Below are positions 8,858 through 17,469 of a stretch of DNA of 64,000 bases, piece by piece. The notes under the pieces are model-generated. The model made no database searches. It was not told where the DNA came from and saw nothing but the letters and a program-made list of their open reading frames with translations. Made by a program: the position numbers and the translations under genes. This stretch comes from Phenylobacterium sp. J367 (lineage in GTDB: Bacteria; Pseudomonadota; Alphaproteobacteria; Caulobacterales; Caulobacteraceae): assembly GCF_024699985.1 (NCBI RefSeq), contig NZ_JAJONA010000001.1, forward strand, positions 930,001-994,000. Direction: 5' to 3'. Position 1 is the first letter of the stretch, and each line of letters starts with the position of its first letter.

Positions 8858-9724
8858 CTACTTCAGCGCGCGCTTGTACATGGCGCTGAGTTCGGACCAG
8901 GCGCGTTCGGCCTGGGCCTGGTCGTAGACCTGGGAGCCGGGGACGCACCAGCCATGGTCGGCGGGGTAGACCTCGACGGTCGCCTTCTTCCTGGCGTCGG
9001 CGAAGGCCTTCTTCAGCACCTCCTTGTCGTTCGGCGCGCGGGCGTCGTCGTTCTTGGCCACGGCCACGAGGTACTCGGCGTTGGTCTTCGGGATCAGCAG
9101 GTGCGGGCTGGACGGCTGGTCGGTGACCAGGCCGCCGCCGTGGAAGGAGCCCACCGCGCCGATGCGGTTCGGGACCGCGGCGGCCGTGCGGAAGGAGAGC
9201 GGCCCGCCCATGCAGTAGCCCTGCACGCCGACCTTGGCCTTCTTGTTGGTCTGGGGCTGGGCGTCGAGGAAGGCGACATAGGCGACGCTGTCCTTGTCGA
9301 TCCCCTCGTTGGTCATGGCCTGGCGGTAGCCCATCAGCACCTTGCGGGTCTCGGGGTCGCCGAAGTTGATGTCGCCCGGCATCACCGGGGCGGTGTGCGA
9401 GCGGTAGAACGGGTTCACCACGAGGACGACATAGCCCTGGGCGGCGAGCCGGCGGCCCATCTCCCGCTTCACGGGGCGCAGGCCCATGATGTCGGGCCAC
9501 AGCAGGACGGCGGGCCAGGTCCCCTTGCCCTCGGGGTAGAAGAGGGCGCTGTCCGAGACGCCGTCGGGGGTGGTGACCTTGACGTCCTTCTCCACGACCT
9601 TGGCCTGGGCGCCCGCCGCGCTGGCCGCGGCGATCCCGGCGGCGGCGACCGTCCAGAGGCCGAGGTTGCGGCGCGAGACCGTCGGGTCCGTCACCAGGCC
9701 GGGGTGGATGTCGTCGTCACACAT
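8858..9724 (-). CDS. dienelactone hydrolase family protein (Tat-exported)
   Basis: 288 aa alpha/beta hydrolase. Start chosen at MCDDDIHPG (9724), which has GCGGAGGA just upstream. The N-terminus carries a twin-arginine signal, SRRNLGLWTVAAAG ending AGAQA, so it should be exported folded. Catalytic features are the Cys nucleophile in GVQGYCMGGP, Asp in the KNDDARAP region and His in PADHGWCVP. The family hydrolyses dienelactone in chloroaromatic breakdown, but many members act on other esters and the substrate here is unknown. No aromatic catabolic neighbours are present. Confidence 0.85.
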   Translation of the reverse strand: MCDDDIHPGLVTDPTVSRRNLGLWTVAAAGIAAASAAGAQAKVVEKDVKVTTPDGVSDSALFYPEGKGTWPAVLLWPDIMGLRPVKREMGRRLAAQGYVVLVVNPFYRSHTAPVMPGDINFGDPETRKVLMGYRQAMTNEGIDKDSVAYVAFLDAQPQTNKKAKVGVQGYCMGGPLSFRTAAAVPNRIGAVGSFHGGGLVTDQPSSPHLLIPKTNAEYLVAVAKNDDARAPNDKEVLKKAFADARKKATVEVYPADHGWCVPGSQVYDQAQAERAWSELSAMYKRALK

Positions 9725-9842
9725 GGGGGCGTCCTCCGCGCTTCTTCGGTTGGCGGAAGGAACGGTGACCAATGTTGCGGGCGTATGTCCACTGTGCCGG
9801 CGCGGCCGGATGCGGTGGACGGTCGGAGGCCGATTTTTTTTG

Positions 9843-9873
9843 AACCACAGAAAGACACAGAAAGACACAGAAA
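9843..9873. repeat. short tandem CACAGAAAGA repeat in a 400 bp gene-free stretch
   Basis: AACCACAGAAAGACACAG followed by further AAAGACACAG units after an eight-T run. It is AT-rich against its surroundings. A diverged relative, GTGTCTTTCGTGC followed by TTTTCGTGG, lies at 37229-37252 on the other strand. The rest of 9725-9975 holds nothing I recognise apart from the leader of the hydrolase. Confidence 0.6.
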
Positions 9874-9975
9874 GGGGGGCGTCGAGGGGGCGGCGCCCTG
9901 CGGCTGTCATCCGGTCTCGCCGCGGCCCAAGAGCGGGATGACAACGGTGGGTGAGGAGAGGAATCCGCTCCGTCG

Positions 9976-10113
9976 CGTCATCCTAGGCCTTGTGCCTAGG
10001 ATCCCTGGGGAAGCTGGCGCGGAGAGGACGGGCGGCGCGCGACGTCCGCCGGCCCTCATCCGAAGGCCGCTGCATCCGAGGGAGGGATCCTGGGCACAAG
10101 GCCCAGGATGACG
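9976..10113. repeat. dispersed inverted repeat, CGTCATCCTAGGCC family, copy 2
   Basis: Same ends as the copies at 8761 and 60360 (CGTCATCCTAGGCCTTGTGC and CAAGGCCCAGGATGACG), here enclosing about 85 bp of unrelated sequence. It sits beside the 3' end of alanine dehydrogenase and may act as a terminator hairpin. Confidence 0.85.
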
Positions 10114-10133
10114 GGCGCGCTAGCGCGCCATCG

Positions 10134-11246
<1,113 letters not shown>

Positions 11247-11550
11247 ATGAGCCTCCCTCGGGGCGTGTTTTTGCTGTGTGGGCGCGGTTTGGGGGGGACG
11301 GGCGTGCGGAGTCAAGGGAGGGGTGGTGGGGGTGGGCTGCATCGCAGTTAACCGCAACATTTGCCAGTCGCTCGAAACAGCCGCGATTGTCTGCGATCTT
11401 TCGAACCACCTCCGATTCTGGGCAGACACGATGGCAGCTCTCGGCTTCTACGCGTAGAGGCTGAACGCAGCCTAGTGGTGGGCGACCCTCTTTATGCAGT
11501 GAACCCCGCGTTCTTGCGCGGACTTCAGCGCGGCTAGAAAACGGACTCCA
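11247..11550. other. gene-free stretch upstream of ald
   Basis: About 300 bp. The first part is the ald leader. The remainder (11330-11550) has frame-like stretches on the minus strand but no start, ribosome site or recognisable motif. I see no RNA gene or promoter I can support. Confidence 0.4.
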
Positions 11551-11721
11551 GCGCTTAAGACCATGGCGGCCAGTCTGCCGGCGGAATCCGGTCTGTCCAG
11601 GACGCGCCGGAGGCGCGCCGCGGGGCGGCCGGGCCGGAGGCCCGGTCCTTGACTGACCGGATCCCGCAGGCTCGCATCTGACCATGGACTTAAGGGCGGG
11701 AGGCATTCCGGGAGGAATGCT
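11551..11721 (+). repeat. MITE-like palindromic element, copy A
   Basis: About 171 bp. Starts GCGCTTAAGACCATGGCGGC and ends CTTAAGGGCGGGAGGCATTC plus a short AATGCT hairpin end. The left half is an imperfect reverse complement of the right half (CTTAAG, CCATGG, TGCGGG, CCGGTCnGTC and GGAC blocks occur in mirror order), so the whole folds into one long hairpin. Near-identical copies lie at 12704-12884 and, inverted, at 16708-16888. Confidence 0.85.
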
Positions 11722-11754
11722 CCGCGTGGGGAGTGGCTCTGAGATGCCGAAGCA

Positions 11755-12184
11755 ATGCTGAGGGGTCTTCTTCTCGTGGGAGCGGTCCTGTTTGCTCAGG
11801 GCCCGGGCCCGGACGGAGCGAGCCCCTGACGCATGCCTCAATCTCACGAAGGCCGAGACGCGGACCGTGCTATCCGGCGGCCTGACCATCCAGGCTTTTC
11901 CCGGCCCGCCAAACTACGAAGGCGTCGCTCATGGGGACGTCGAGGAGCGGGTGTTCATCCTGGCGCTGCCGAAGGCGATGTGCGCGGACGACGGGCTGTT
12001 CATCGACGCCACGACGGGGTTCGACCGTGTCCAAGTCAGCGCTGCCGATGACGAGGTCGCCGGCGCGCTCGTTAGCGCCGTCGGGCGGCGAGTCGCACTG
12101 GAGGGCACGGCATTCGGCGCCCACACCGCCCATCACCACGCGCCGCTGCTGCTGTTGGCGGACAAGGTCTCCGTCCTTGACTGA
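11755..12184 (+). CDS. DUF4431-like exported protein (frame break)
   Basis: The N-terminus MLRGLLLVGAVLFAQG reads as a signal peptide and then hits TGA in this frame. One base too many in the CCCC at 11819-11822 explains it: the next frame continues PDACLNLTKAETRTVLSGG, then LTIQAFPGPPNYEGVAHGD, FILALPKAMC and GTAFGAHTAHHHAPLLLL. The PGPPNYE...GD and G.xF.A.TxHHH patterns are those of DUF4431, of unknown function. The stop is supplied by the half-element that begins at 12173, so the C-terminus may have been altered by that insertion. Confidence 0.6.
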
Positions 12185-12228
12185 CCGGAGCCCGCAGGCT
12201 CGCATCTGACCGTGGACCTAAGGGCGGG
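12173..12228 (+). repeat. MITE-like element, right-half fragment (copy D)
   Basis: GTCCTTGACTGACCGGAGCC through ACCTAAGGGCGGG matches the right half of elements A and B. The left half is absent. It supplies the stop codons of both flanking genes: TGA at 12182 for the DUF4431-like gene and TAG (minus strand, 12218-12220) for the TonB-like gene. Confidence 0.8.
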
Positions 12229-12611
12229 GCGGAACAAACCGGATCGGAAGCCGAACCGTACCGCCGACGTCACCCAACTCGCGAGGCATTCGAAAGCGGA
12301 AGTAGGACGCCAACCCAATGGCCGCGTCGCCGAAGCCGTATCCTGTCGGGCTCTCCTCGATGACGGCACAGCCTGCAGGCCCACCGAACCGGCTATCGAC
12401 CCGCCTGACCTCGCAATCGATCACCGCCCGCCCCCCAACGCCCGCCTGACGCGCCGCCGGAGGATAGTGGCGCGCCACATCGGCGGCGTTGGGCAGCCGT
12501 TCCCAGTCCGGCTTCGGTTGGGCGACGGCGGCGGGGGGCGGCCACAAGAGCGGCGAGGAGACAGAGGATGGTGCGGGGGGCCGGCCTTGGGCATCCATGT
12601 GAAGCTTCCAC
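12218..12611 (-). CDS. TonB C-terminal domain protein with signal peptide (frame break)
   Basis: Minus-strand protein of about 130 aa. The N-terminal piece contains a signal-like RTILCLLAALVAA. The second piece reads PKPDWERLPNAADVARHYPP, AARQAGVGGRAVIDCEV, ESPTGYGFGDAAI and TVRLPIRFVPPRP, the pattern of the TonB C-terminal fold found in many small Caulobacterales proteins. The two frames join at a GGGGGG run near 12534. With no transmembrane anchor beyond the signal, it is a periplasmic TonB-fold protein rather than a full TonB. The stop lies in repeat fragment D. Confidence 0.65.
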
Positions 12612-12650
12612 CGAAATGGCGGATTGGGAAGAGCGGCGGGTTGAGCGCTG

Positions 12651-12697
12651 GCCCTCTCCCTACCCTCTCCCTCTCCGCTTCGCGGGGGAGAGGAGCT
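12651..12697. repeat. CCCTCTCCCTACCCTCTCC repeat, half copy
   Basis: Left arm only of the long inverted repeat described at 23070, 33475, 39590, 47021 and 57454. It directly abuts MITE-like element B, which may have inserted into or next to it. Confidence 0.75.
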
Positions 12698-12703
12698 GGG
12701 GTG

Positions 12704-12884
12704 GCGCACTCTGGCGCTTAAGACCATGGCGGCCAGTCTGCCTGCGGGATCCGGTCTGTCCAGGACGCGCCGGAGGCGCGCCGCGGGGCGGCCGGGCCGG
12801 AGGCCCGGTCCTTGACTGACCGGAGCCCGCAGGCTCGCATCTGACCATGGACTTAAGGGCGGGAGGCATTCCGGGAGGAATGCT
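12704..12884 (+). repeat. MITE-like palindromic element, copy B
   Basis: About 181 bp, nearly identical to copy A across the palindrome. Together with copy C it defines the left edge as GCGCACTCTGGCGCTTAAG. It ends at AATGCT, nine bases before the ATG of the next gene. Confidence 0.85.
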
Positions 12885-12892
12885 AGGGCGGC

Positions 12893-13285
12893 ATGCGGAC
12901 TCTCATGATCAGCATCGGTATCGGCTCCAGCTTCGACAACGCGGGAAACGCGGACGACGGCGGCGCGCGATACGGGGATGCGGTTTTGGCGGCCTTCGAG
13001 CTGGGTCCCGCCTGGCAGGGCGCACAGAGAGCGATTTTCCTGCGGACACAGAACACCGTGCAGGAGGTTGCGCAGCATCTTCTGCGCGTGCTCGACGATC
13101 GCGACCTGCTGGTCGTCATCGAGATCGGCGATCCGGCGAACGTGCAGTTCGCCGGCAATCGCTTCGATGAGGAGGGGTTTGACGCGGTCTTTCCCGCCGC
13201 GGCGGAGCTGGAGCACGTCAACCGGTGGCGGCCCCGGGACGGCGAGGAGGGGCAGCTTTGGATATTCCGGCAAGCGCCCGACTGA
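12893..13285 (+). CDS. hypothetical protein, SinR/Cas2-like small fold suspected
   Basis: 130 aa. MRTLMISIGIGSS opens like a beta strand. LRTQNTVQEVAQHLLRVLDD followed by DLLVVIEIGDPANVQFAG resembles the strand-helix-strand layout of small SinR/Cas2-like ferredoxin-fold proteins (pattern recognition only). Codon bias at third positions matches the window, which supports coding. The start lies just after MITE-like copy B, so the element may carry or disrupt its promoter. Function unknown. Confidence 0.5.
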   Translation: MRTLMISIGIGSSFDNAGNADDGGARYGDAVLAAFELGPAWQGAQRAIFLRTQNTVQEVAQHLLRVLDDRDLLVVIEIGDPANVQFAGNRFDEEGFDAVFPAAAELEHVNRWRPRDGEEGQLWIFRQAPD

Positions 13286-13299
13286 GCTGGGATTTCACA

Positions 13300-13480
13300 C
13301 TCCTCTCCCCCGGGCGTAGCCCGAGAGGGAGAGGGTAGGGTGAGGGCCGGTGCGTGCGGCGGGATCGCGCCGGATGAGGGGTCGAGGGCCCTCGGGCTCT
13401 CGTCCGGAGTGGCGGAGAGGTCCCAGCCGGCCCTCACCCTGCCCTCTCCCTCTCCGCTGCGCGGGGGGAGAGGAGGTGGG
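13300..13480. repeat. long inverted CCTCTCCC repeat with 100 bp loop
   Basis: CTCCTCTCCCCCGGGCGTAG with AGAGGGAGAGGGTAGGGTGA on the left, and CCTCACCCTGCCCTCTCCC with GGGGGGAGAGGAGGTGGG on the right. It is a relative of the repeat family seen at five other places, here with a longer loop. Confidence 0.75.
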
Positions 13481-13611
13481 GCGGCGCGCTCGGTAGGGCG
13501 GGCTCGGGCTGGGAGCCGCCCTCTCCCGGCCCGCGGCGCGGGTGCGGCGCGCATCGGACGCGGGTCGCCATCCACAGGTTGGGTGCGAAACGGACTCGCC
13601 ATCGCGGCTGT

Positions 13612-13626
13612 GTTCTGCTTTTGTTC
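13612..13626 (+). promoter_or_regulatory. LexA (SOS) box
   Basis: GTTCTGCTTTTGTTC is an exact match to the alphaproteobacterial LexA consensus GTTC-N7-GTTC. It lies 44 bases before the ATG at 13671, a sensible place for an operator overlapping a promoter. Chance matches to an eight-base spaced motif are possible in 64 kb but less likely at this position. Confidence 0.65.
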
Positions 13627-13670
13627 CGATCATGGTTCGACGTGGATATTGCGGCCTCGGCTCGCGCGAG

Positions 13671-14039
13671 ATGGCGGTGCAGGAGTTCGACAAGCTCGGG
13701 GCGCATGTGGAGAGGATGCTGGCGATGCAGGCGGGCTTCGCGTGGGCGTCGCCGGGGCACATGGCCTTCGGGATCGCCCTCGACGGGCTGGAGACCGCCG
13801 CCCTCCATTTCACCGGGCGGCGGCACTACTACGACGCCCTGCGGAGAGACGTCCGGGCGGCGCCGGCCGGCGCGCCGGCGGGCGCGCCGGATTTCGAGAC
13901 GCTCCGGCCCTACGCCGCGCGCCTTCGGGCCCTGCAGGACCTCTGTCGGCCTTTCGGGCGGGACTACCTGGCGCTGGAGATCGCCCAGCACGCGCTTGCG
14001 ACCTGCGCCTATCACTTCACCCGGGAGGCGGCGCCGTGA
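13671..14039 (+). CDS. hypothetical protein, first gene of a putative SOS-regulated pair
   Basis: 122 aa from MAVQEFDKLGAHVERMLAM. An alternative ATG at 13632 would begin MVRRGY but leaves only 5 bases after the LexA box, so 13671 is preferred. Helical, with aromatic and His residues (ALHFTGRRHYYDAL, CAYHFTREAAP). I do not recognise a family. The stop overlaps the GTG start of the next gene (GTGA), so the two are coupled. The LexA box upstream suggests induction by DNA damage. Confidence 0.6.
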   Translation: MAVQEFDKLGAHVERMLAMQAGFAWASPGHMAFGIALDGLETAALHFTGRRHYYDALRRDVRAAPAGAPAGAPDFETLRPYAARLRALQDLCRPFGRDYLALEIAQHALATCAYHFTREAAP

Positions 14040-14344
14040 CGATGCGGACCATCCCGGCGCACGCCGCCTCGACCATCGGCGACTTCCGCCGCTATCCGGG
14101 ATGCCGGCTGCTGCTCTCGTGCGCGGCCTGCGGCTGGTCCAGGACCTACAACCCCGAGCGGGTGATCGGACGGCTGCAGGAGCTGCGCGCCGGCGGGCAC
14201 ACCACGCGGCTGACCGACGTGCGGCAGCGGATCGGCTGGAACTGTCCCCGGTGCGCCCGGATGCGCTGGCGGATGGCCTTCGCCTGGCCCCCGGGGCTGG
14301 GGCCGGCGGAGGTGAAGCGGCTGACGGCGCAGGCGCGGAACTGA
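14036..14344 (+). CDS. hypothetical zinc-ribbon-like protein, second gene of the pair
   Basis: 102 aa from the coupled GTG (an ATG follows at 14042). Two CxxC pairs, LSCAACGWSR near residue 27 and NCPRCARMRW near residue 70, are spaced like a zinc-binding site. Basic residues between them (RVIGRLQELR, LTDVRQRIGW) would suit nucleic-acid binding. No family recognised. The operon position behind a LexA box suggests a DNA-damage-linked role; this is inference. Confidence 0.6.
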   Translation: MTMRTIPAHAASTIGDFRRYPGCRLLLSCAACGWSRTYNPERVIGRLQELRAGGHTTRLTDVRQRIGWNCPRCARMRWRMAFAWPPGLGPAEVKRLTAQARN

Positions 14345-14374
14345 GGGCGCGACCCGGGAGGGAGAGGCGCGGGG

Positions 14375-14729
14375 CTAGGCGCCCCAGTGGCCGGTCGCGG
14401 CGCGGGCGGCGAGGGAGGGCGAGGCCGAGGGCCAGGAGGGGGGCGAAGACCTTCACGGTGTGGCGGGTGAGGCGTTCCGGCAGCCAGGTGTCGGAGACCG
14501 GGGCGCCGTCGGCGTAGCGGGCGACGACGGCCGTGAGCGGGCAGCGGAAGCCGCTGGCGGTGAAGACCACGGTCTCCACGGCCAGCAGGGCGAGGGCGAC
14601 GGAGAGCCAGGGACCGCGCGCGCCGGTCAGGCCGGCCAGGAGGATCACGAAGACGCCCGCCGACATCACCGCATAGATCGCCGTGTGCAGCGTGCGCACG
14701 GCGGCCAGGCGGCGGGGAGCGGGGATCAT
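14375..14729 (-). CDS. small conserved membrane protein (frame break)
   Basis: About 118 aa. MIPAPRRLAAVRTLHTAIYA leads into hydrophobic segments AVMSAGVFVILLAGL and LSVALALLAVETVVFTASGF, then RCPLTAVVARYADG, LPERLTRHTVKVFAP and a third hydrophobic stretch. Near 14420 (GGGAGGG) the frame runs on; shifting one base gives the C-terminus LAARAATGHWGA and a TAG stop at 14375. Three to four membrane helices. Function unknown. Confidence 0.6.
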
Positions 14730-14772
14730 GGCGGCAGCGTAGCGCGGCGGGCGCTGGCCCCGAAGCCCGGCG

Positions 14773-15741
14773 TCAGAGATCCGTGACCCCGGCCGCGCCG
14801 TCCTCGTCGCCCCAGGCCACGCGGCGGGCGTCCGGCGTGATCGCCATGGCGGTGATCGGCGAAGCCTTCTCGGCCTTCACCTCGACGATCCGCTGGCCGG
14901 CGAGGTCGCAGGCCCGCACCCGGCCGTCGTCGAGGCCCCAGGCGACCCAGTTGCCGGCGGGCTGGCCGGCGACGACGGTGGACAGCGCGCTCTCCTCGAA
15001 GCCGACCTCGGCGGCCTGCTTGCCCATCGGCCCGGTGGAGCCGGCGAACGGCCAGACGACCACGCCGTTGGCGCCGGAGGTGGCCATGAGGCTGCCCTTG
15101 GCGAGGAACGAGAGGCTCTTCACCTTGGCCGGATAGCCGCCCATCCGCATGTTCTTCTCGTCGGCCACGCGCCAGCCGTGGAGCTGGTTGTCCTGCATCG
15201 ACGACATCAGGAACCGGCCGTCCGGGCTCCAGGCGCAGGCCAGGTGGCTGCCGGCCCACTTCAGGACCACCGGCTTCTGGTCGGCGATGCGGGCGTACCA
15301 CAGCCAGGCGCCGCCATAGCCGACCGCCGCGATCCGCCGGCCCTTGGGGTCGAAGGCGATGGCGGCGGGGGTCTTCTCGTGGGCGAAGGTGCGGGCGAAG
15401 CCTGCGTCACCCAAGTCGCGCACGTGCAGCTCGCGCCCGGCGGTGAAGGCCACGAGCCTGGACTCCGCGCTGGCCGCCACCTGCTCGATCCAGCGGCCGG
15501 GGACGCGGGCGAGTTCGGTGACGCCGTCCGGCGTCGACCAGACCACCCGGCCGTCGTCGCCGCCGGTGATCAGGCCCTCGCCGGAGGGGTGCAGGCAGGC
15601 CGACAGCACCGCGCCGTCGTGCGCCTGGACGTTTCCGCGCCCCTCGAACCGCACCGTCCCGTCGCCGAGCGCGAAGACGGCCTTCCCGGCCTTGTCGAAG
15701 AGGGCGGCGGTGACATAGGCGTCGAAGGCATAGGAGCTCAT
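14773..15741 (-). CDS. WD40 repeat domain protein
   Basis: 322 aa from MSSYAFDAYVTAALFD (an upstream ATG at 15753 is possible). Repeated blade-like units are visible, e.g. VQAHDGAVLSACLHPSGEGL, ITGGDDGRVVW, AWSPDGRFLMSS, WGLDDGRVRACDL and AITPDARRVAWGDEDG, giving about seven blades of a beta-propeller. No signal peptide, so a cytoplasmic scaffold is likely. It is divergent from exbD, and no partner is obvious. Confidence 0.8.
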   Translation of the reverse strand: MSSYAFDAYVTAALFDKAGKAVFALGDGTVRFEGRGNVQAHDGAVLSACLHPSGEGLITGGDDGRVVWSTPDGVTELARVPGRWIEQVAASAESRLVAFTAGRELHVRDLGDAGFARTFAHEKTPAAIAFDPKGRRIAAVGYGGAWLWYARIADQKPVVLKWAGSHLACAWSPDGRFLMSSMQDNQLHGWRVADEKNMRMGGYPAKVKSLSFLAKGSLMATSGANGVVVWPFAGSTGPMGKQAAEVGFEESALSTVVAGQPAGNWVAWGLDDGRVRACDLAGQRIVEVKAEKASPITAMAITPDARRVAWGDEDGAAGVTDL

Positions 15742-15930
15742 GGCGCCCGCCATAGAGCGCCGGCCGCCTTCGGGGAAGGCGCCTCGCGCCGCAGCCCGCC
15801 GGCCCGCGGGCCGGCTCCCGCCGCTGAACGCGGTTCCGCCGTTCCGGGCTTTACAAGTGGGTAACGCCTTGCCAAAGGACGAATGACTCTAGGAAGGGCG
15901 CGGGAAGCGCCCCAGGGAAGGATAAAACGC

Positions 15931-16374
15931 ATGGGTGCCAAGCTGGGTGGTGGGGGCGGCAACAAGTTCGACCTCGGCCAGAACAGCGACATGAACGTCA
16001 CGCCCTTCGTGGACGTGATGCTCGTGCTCCTCATCATCTTCATGGTGTCGATCCCGGCCGCGACCGTGTCGATCAAGCTGGACCTGCCGCCGGCCATCCC
16101 GCCGCCGCCGGGCACCATCGTGAAGGAACCGGTGCTGGTGAACATCCAGCAGGGCGGCGCCCTCTACATCGGCGAGCGCGCCACCAGCCTGGACGGCCTG
16201 CCGGCCGACCTGTCGCAGGTGCTGGCCGTCGAGGATCCGACCACGGCCCCGACCGAGCAGCGCGTCTACATCCGCGCCGACCGGACGGTCCGCTACGGCG
16301 ACTTCATGGCGGTGATGAACACCCTGCAGGGCAACGGCTTCTACCAGGTCGCCCTGATCAACGAAGAGATCTGA
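15931..16374 (+). CDS. exbD: ExbD/TolR family biopolymer transporter, copy 1
   Basis: 147 aa, start ATG with AGGGAAGG upstream. One N-terminal membrane helix with the proton-channel Asp in MNVTPFVDVMLVLLIIFMV, then a periplasmic domain (ALYIGERATS, QRVYIRADRTVRYGDFM, MNTLQGNGFYQVALI). ExbD works with ExbB and TonB to energise outer-membrane receptors. No exbB is nearby. It is followed by a strong terminator, so it is a single-gene transcript. A paralogue lies at 16973. Confidence 0.93.
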   Translation: MGAKLGGGGGNKFDLGQNSDMNVTPFVDVMLVLLIIFMVSIPAATVSIKLDLPPAIPPPPGTIVKEPVLVNIQQGGALYIGERATSLDGLPADLSQVLAVEDPTTAPTEQRVYIRADRTVRYGDFMAVMNTLQGNGFYQVALINEEI

Positions 16375-16394
16375 TCCTTCGAACGAACTGCAAG

Positions 16395-16425
16395 AGCCCG
16401 CCCGGGAGACCGGGCGGGCTTTTTG
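16395..16425 (+). terminator. intrinsic terminator of exbD copy 1
   Basis: AGCCCGCCCGG / CCGGGCGGGCT stem with GAGA loop followed by TTTTT, 20 bases after the exbD stop. Confidence 0.9.
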
Positions 16426-16518
16426 CTGTCTGGCGCTAGAGCCCCCCCTGTTGTCACCCCGTTCCGCCGCAGCCGGAGACCGGGACCCACACGCGCCTGA
16501 GCCTCCTGGCGAGGGCGG

Positions 16519-16692
16519 TCAGACGCCTTGGTCATACGCACGCGCCAGGATGATCCCCACGGCGCCGCCAAATATGATGATGGCGCTCAGGATCTCATTG
16601 AAAAAGTTGAAGAGGATCGCGGCCGCGGCGATGAAGAAGACGCCGCCCAAGGCCCCGATCCAAGCCCATCGCGATGCGCTGCCGCGTTTCAC
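16519..16692 (-). CDS. small membrane protein (57 aa)
   Basis: GTG start at 16692 preceded by GGAGGGAC at good spacing. The product begins VKRGSASRWAWIGALGG, continues as a hydrophobic helix (VFFIAAAAILFNFF), then NEILSAIIIFGGAVGIIL and ends ARAYDQGV. Two membrane helices with a basic N-terminus. The AT-richer codon use (ATCATCATATTT) differs from its neighbours and hints at acquisition. Not similar to anything I can name. Confidence 0.6.
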   Translation of the reverse strand: MKRGSASRWAWIGALGGVFFIAAAAILFNFFNEILSAIIIFGGAVGIILARAYDQGV

Positions 16693-16707
16693 CTGTCCCT
16701 CCGACGA

Positions 16708-16888
16708 AGCATTCCCCCGGCAATGCCTCCCGCCCTTAAGTCCATGGTCAGATGCGAGCCTGCGGGCTCCGGTCAGTCAAGGACCGGGCCTTGGGCCCGG
16801 CCGCCTCGCGGCGGCCCTGCGGGCCGTCCTGGACAGGCCGGATCCCGCAGGCAGACTGGCCGCCATGGTCTTAAGCGCCAGAGTGCGC
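16708..16888 (-). repeat. MITE-like palindromic element, copy C (inverted)
   Basis: Reverse orientation of copies A and B with some internal differences in the central loop (GGGCCTTGGGCCCGGCCGCC). It separates the two exbD genes. Confidence 0.85.
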
Positions 16889-16972
16889 GGCGCTCGGACT
16901 GATGCACATGCGTAATATTTTACTTGCGTAATCTCCTCATCGGCGCATCCTCCGTCTCAGGAGGAACGATCC

Positions 16973-17395
16973 ATGGCCGTCAGACTGAACGCCTCGGGAA
17001 GCGCCTACGCCCTCAACCAGAACGCCGAGATCAACGTGACGCCCTTCGTGGACGTGATGCTGGTGCTGCTGATCATCTTCATGGTGGCGATCCCCGCCGC
17101 CACCGTCTCGGTGAAGGTGGACCTGCCGCCGGCGAGGGCGGCGGCCCAGCCTCAGGTCGCGCCGACCTATGTCTCGGTCCAGCAGGGCGGCGGCCTCTAC
17201 ATCGGCGACCGCCCGACGACGCTGGCCACGCTCTCCGCCGACCTCGCCGCCGCCATCGGCACGAACGATCCGAGGAACGAGCGCGTCTACATCCGCGCGG
17301 ACGTGGGCGTCCGCTACGGCGACTTCATGACCGTGATGAACACCCTCAAGGCCGACGGCTTCCAGCGCGTCGCCCTGGTGTCCGAAGCGGTCTGA
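16973..17395 (+). CDS. exbD: ExbD/TolR family biopolymer transporter, copy 2
   Basis: 140 aa with AGGAGG upstream. Shares the INVTPFVDVMLVLLIIFMV helix and RVYIRADVGVRYGDFMTV, MNTLKADGFQRVALV with copy 1, about half of positions identical by eye. The tandem duplication is split by a small membrane gene and element C. A terminator follows. No ExbB partner lies in the window, so both probably serve an ExbB encoded elsewhere. Confidence 0.93.
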   Translation: MAVRLNASGSAYALNQNAEINVTPFVDVMLVLLIIFMVAIPAATVSVKVDLPPARAAAQPQVAPTYVSVQQGGGLYIGDRPTTLATLSADLAAAIGTNDPRNERVYIRADVGVRYGDFMTVMNTLKADGFQRVALVSEAV

Positions 17396-17421
17396 CCCGG
17401 CTCTCCGCCCCTGGAGAGACT

Positions 17422-17467
17422 GCGGGGCCGCGGCGTCGTTGACCCGTCCCGCGGCCCCGCGACTTTT
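17422..17467 (+). terminator. intrinsic terminator of exbD copy 2
   Basis: GCGGGGCCGCGG (17422) pairs with CCGCGGCCCCGC (17449-17460), followed by GACTTTT. It also faces the end of the convergent GTPase gene. Confidence 0.8.
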
Positions 17468-17469
17468 CC

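Noticed and set aside
12218..13273. A continuous 351-codon minus-strand frame
   Set aside because: It crosses MITE-like element B and a Pro/Arg-rich region; only its last third (TonB-C-like) has family features, so the long frame is a high-GC artefact.
11551..16888. CRISPR array
   Set aside because: Copies are few, long, palindromic, irregularly spaced and in both orientations.
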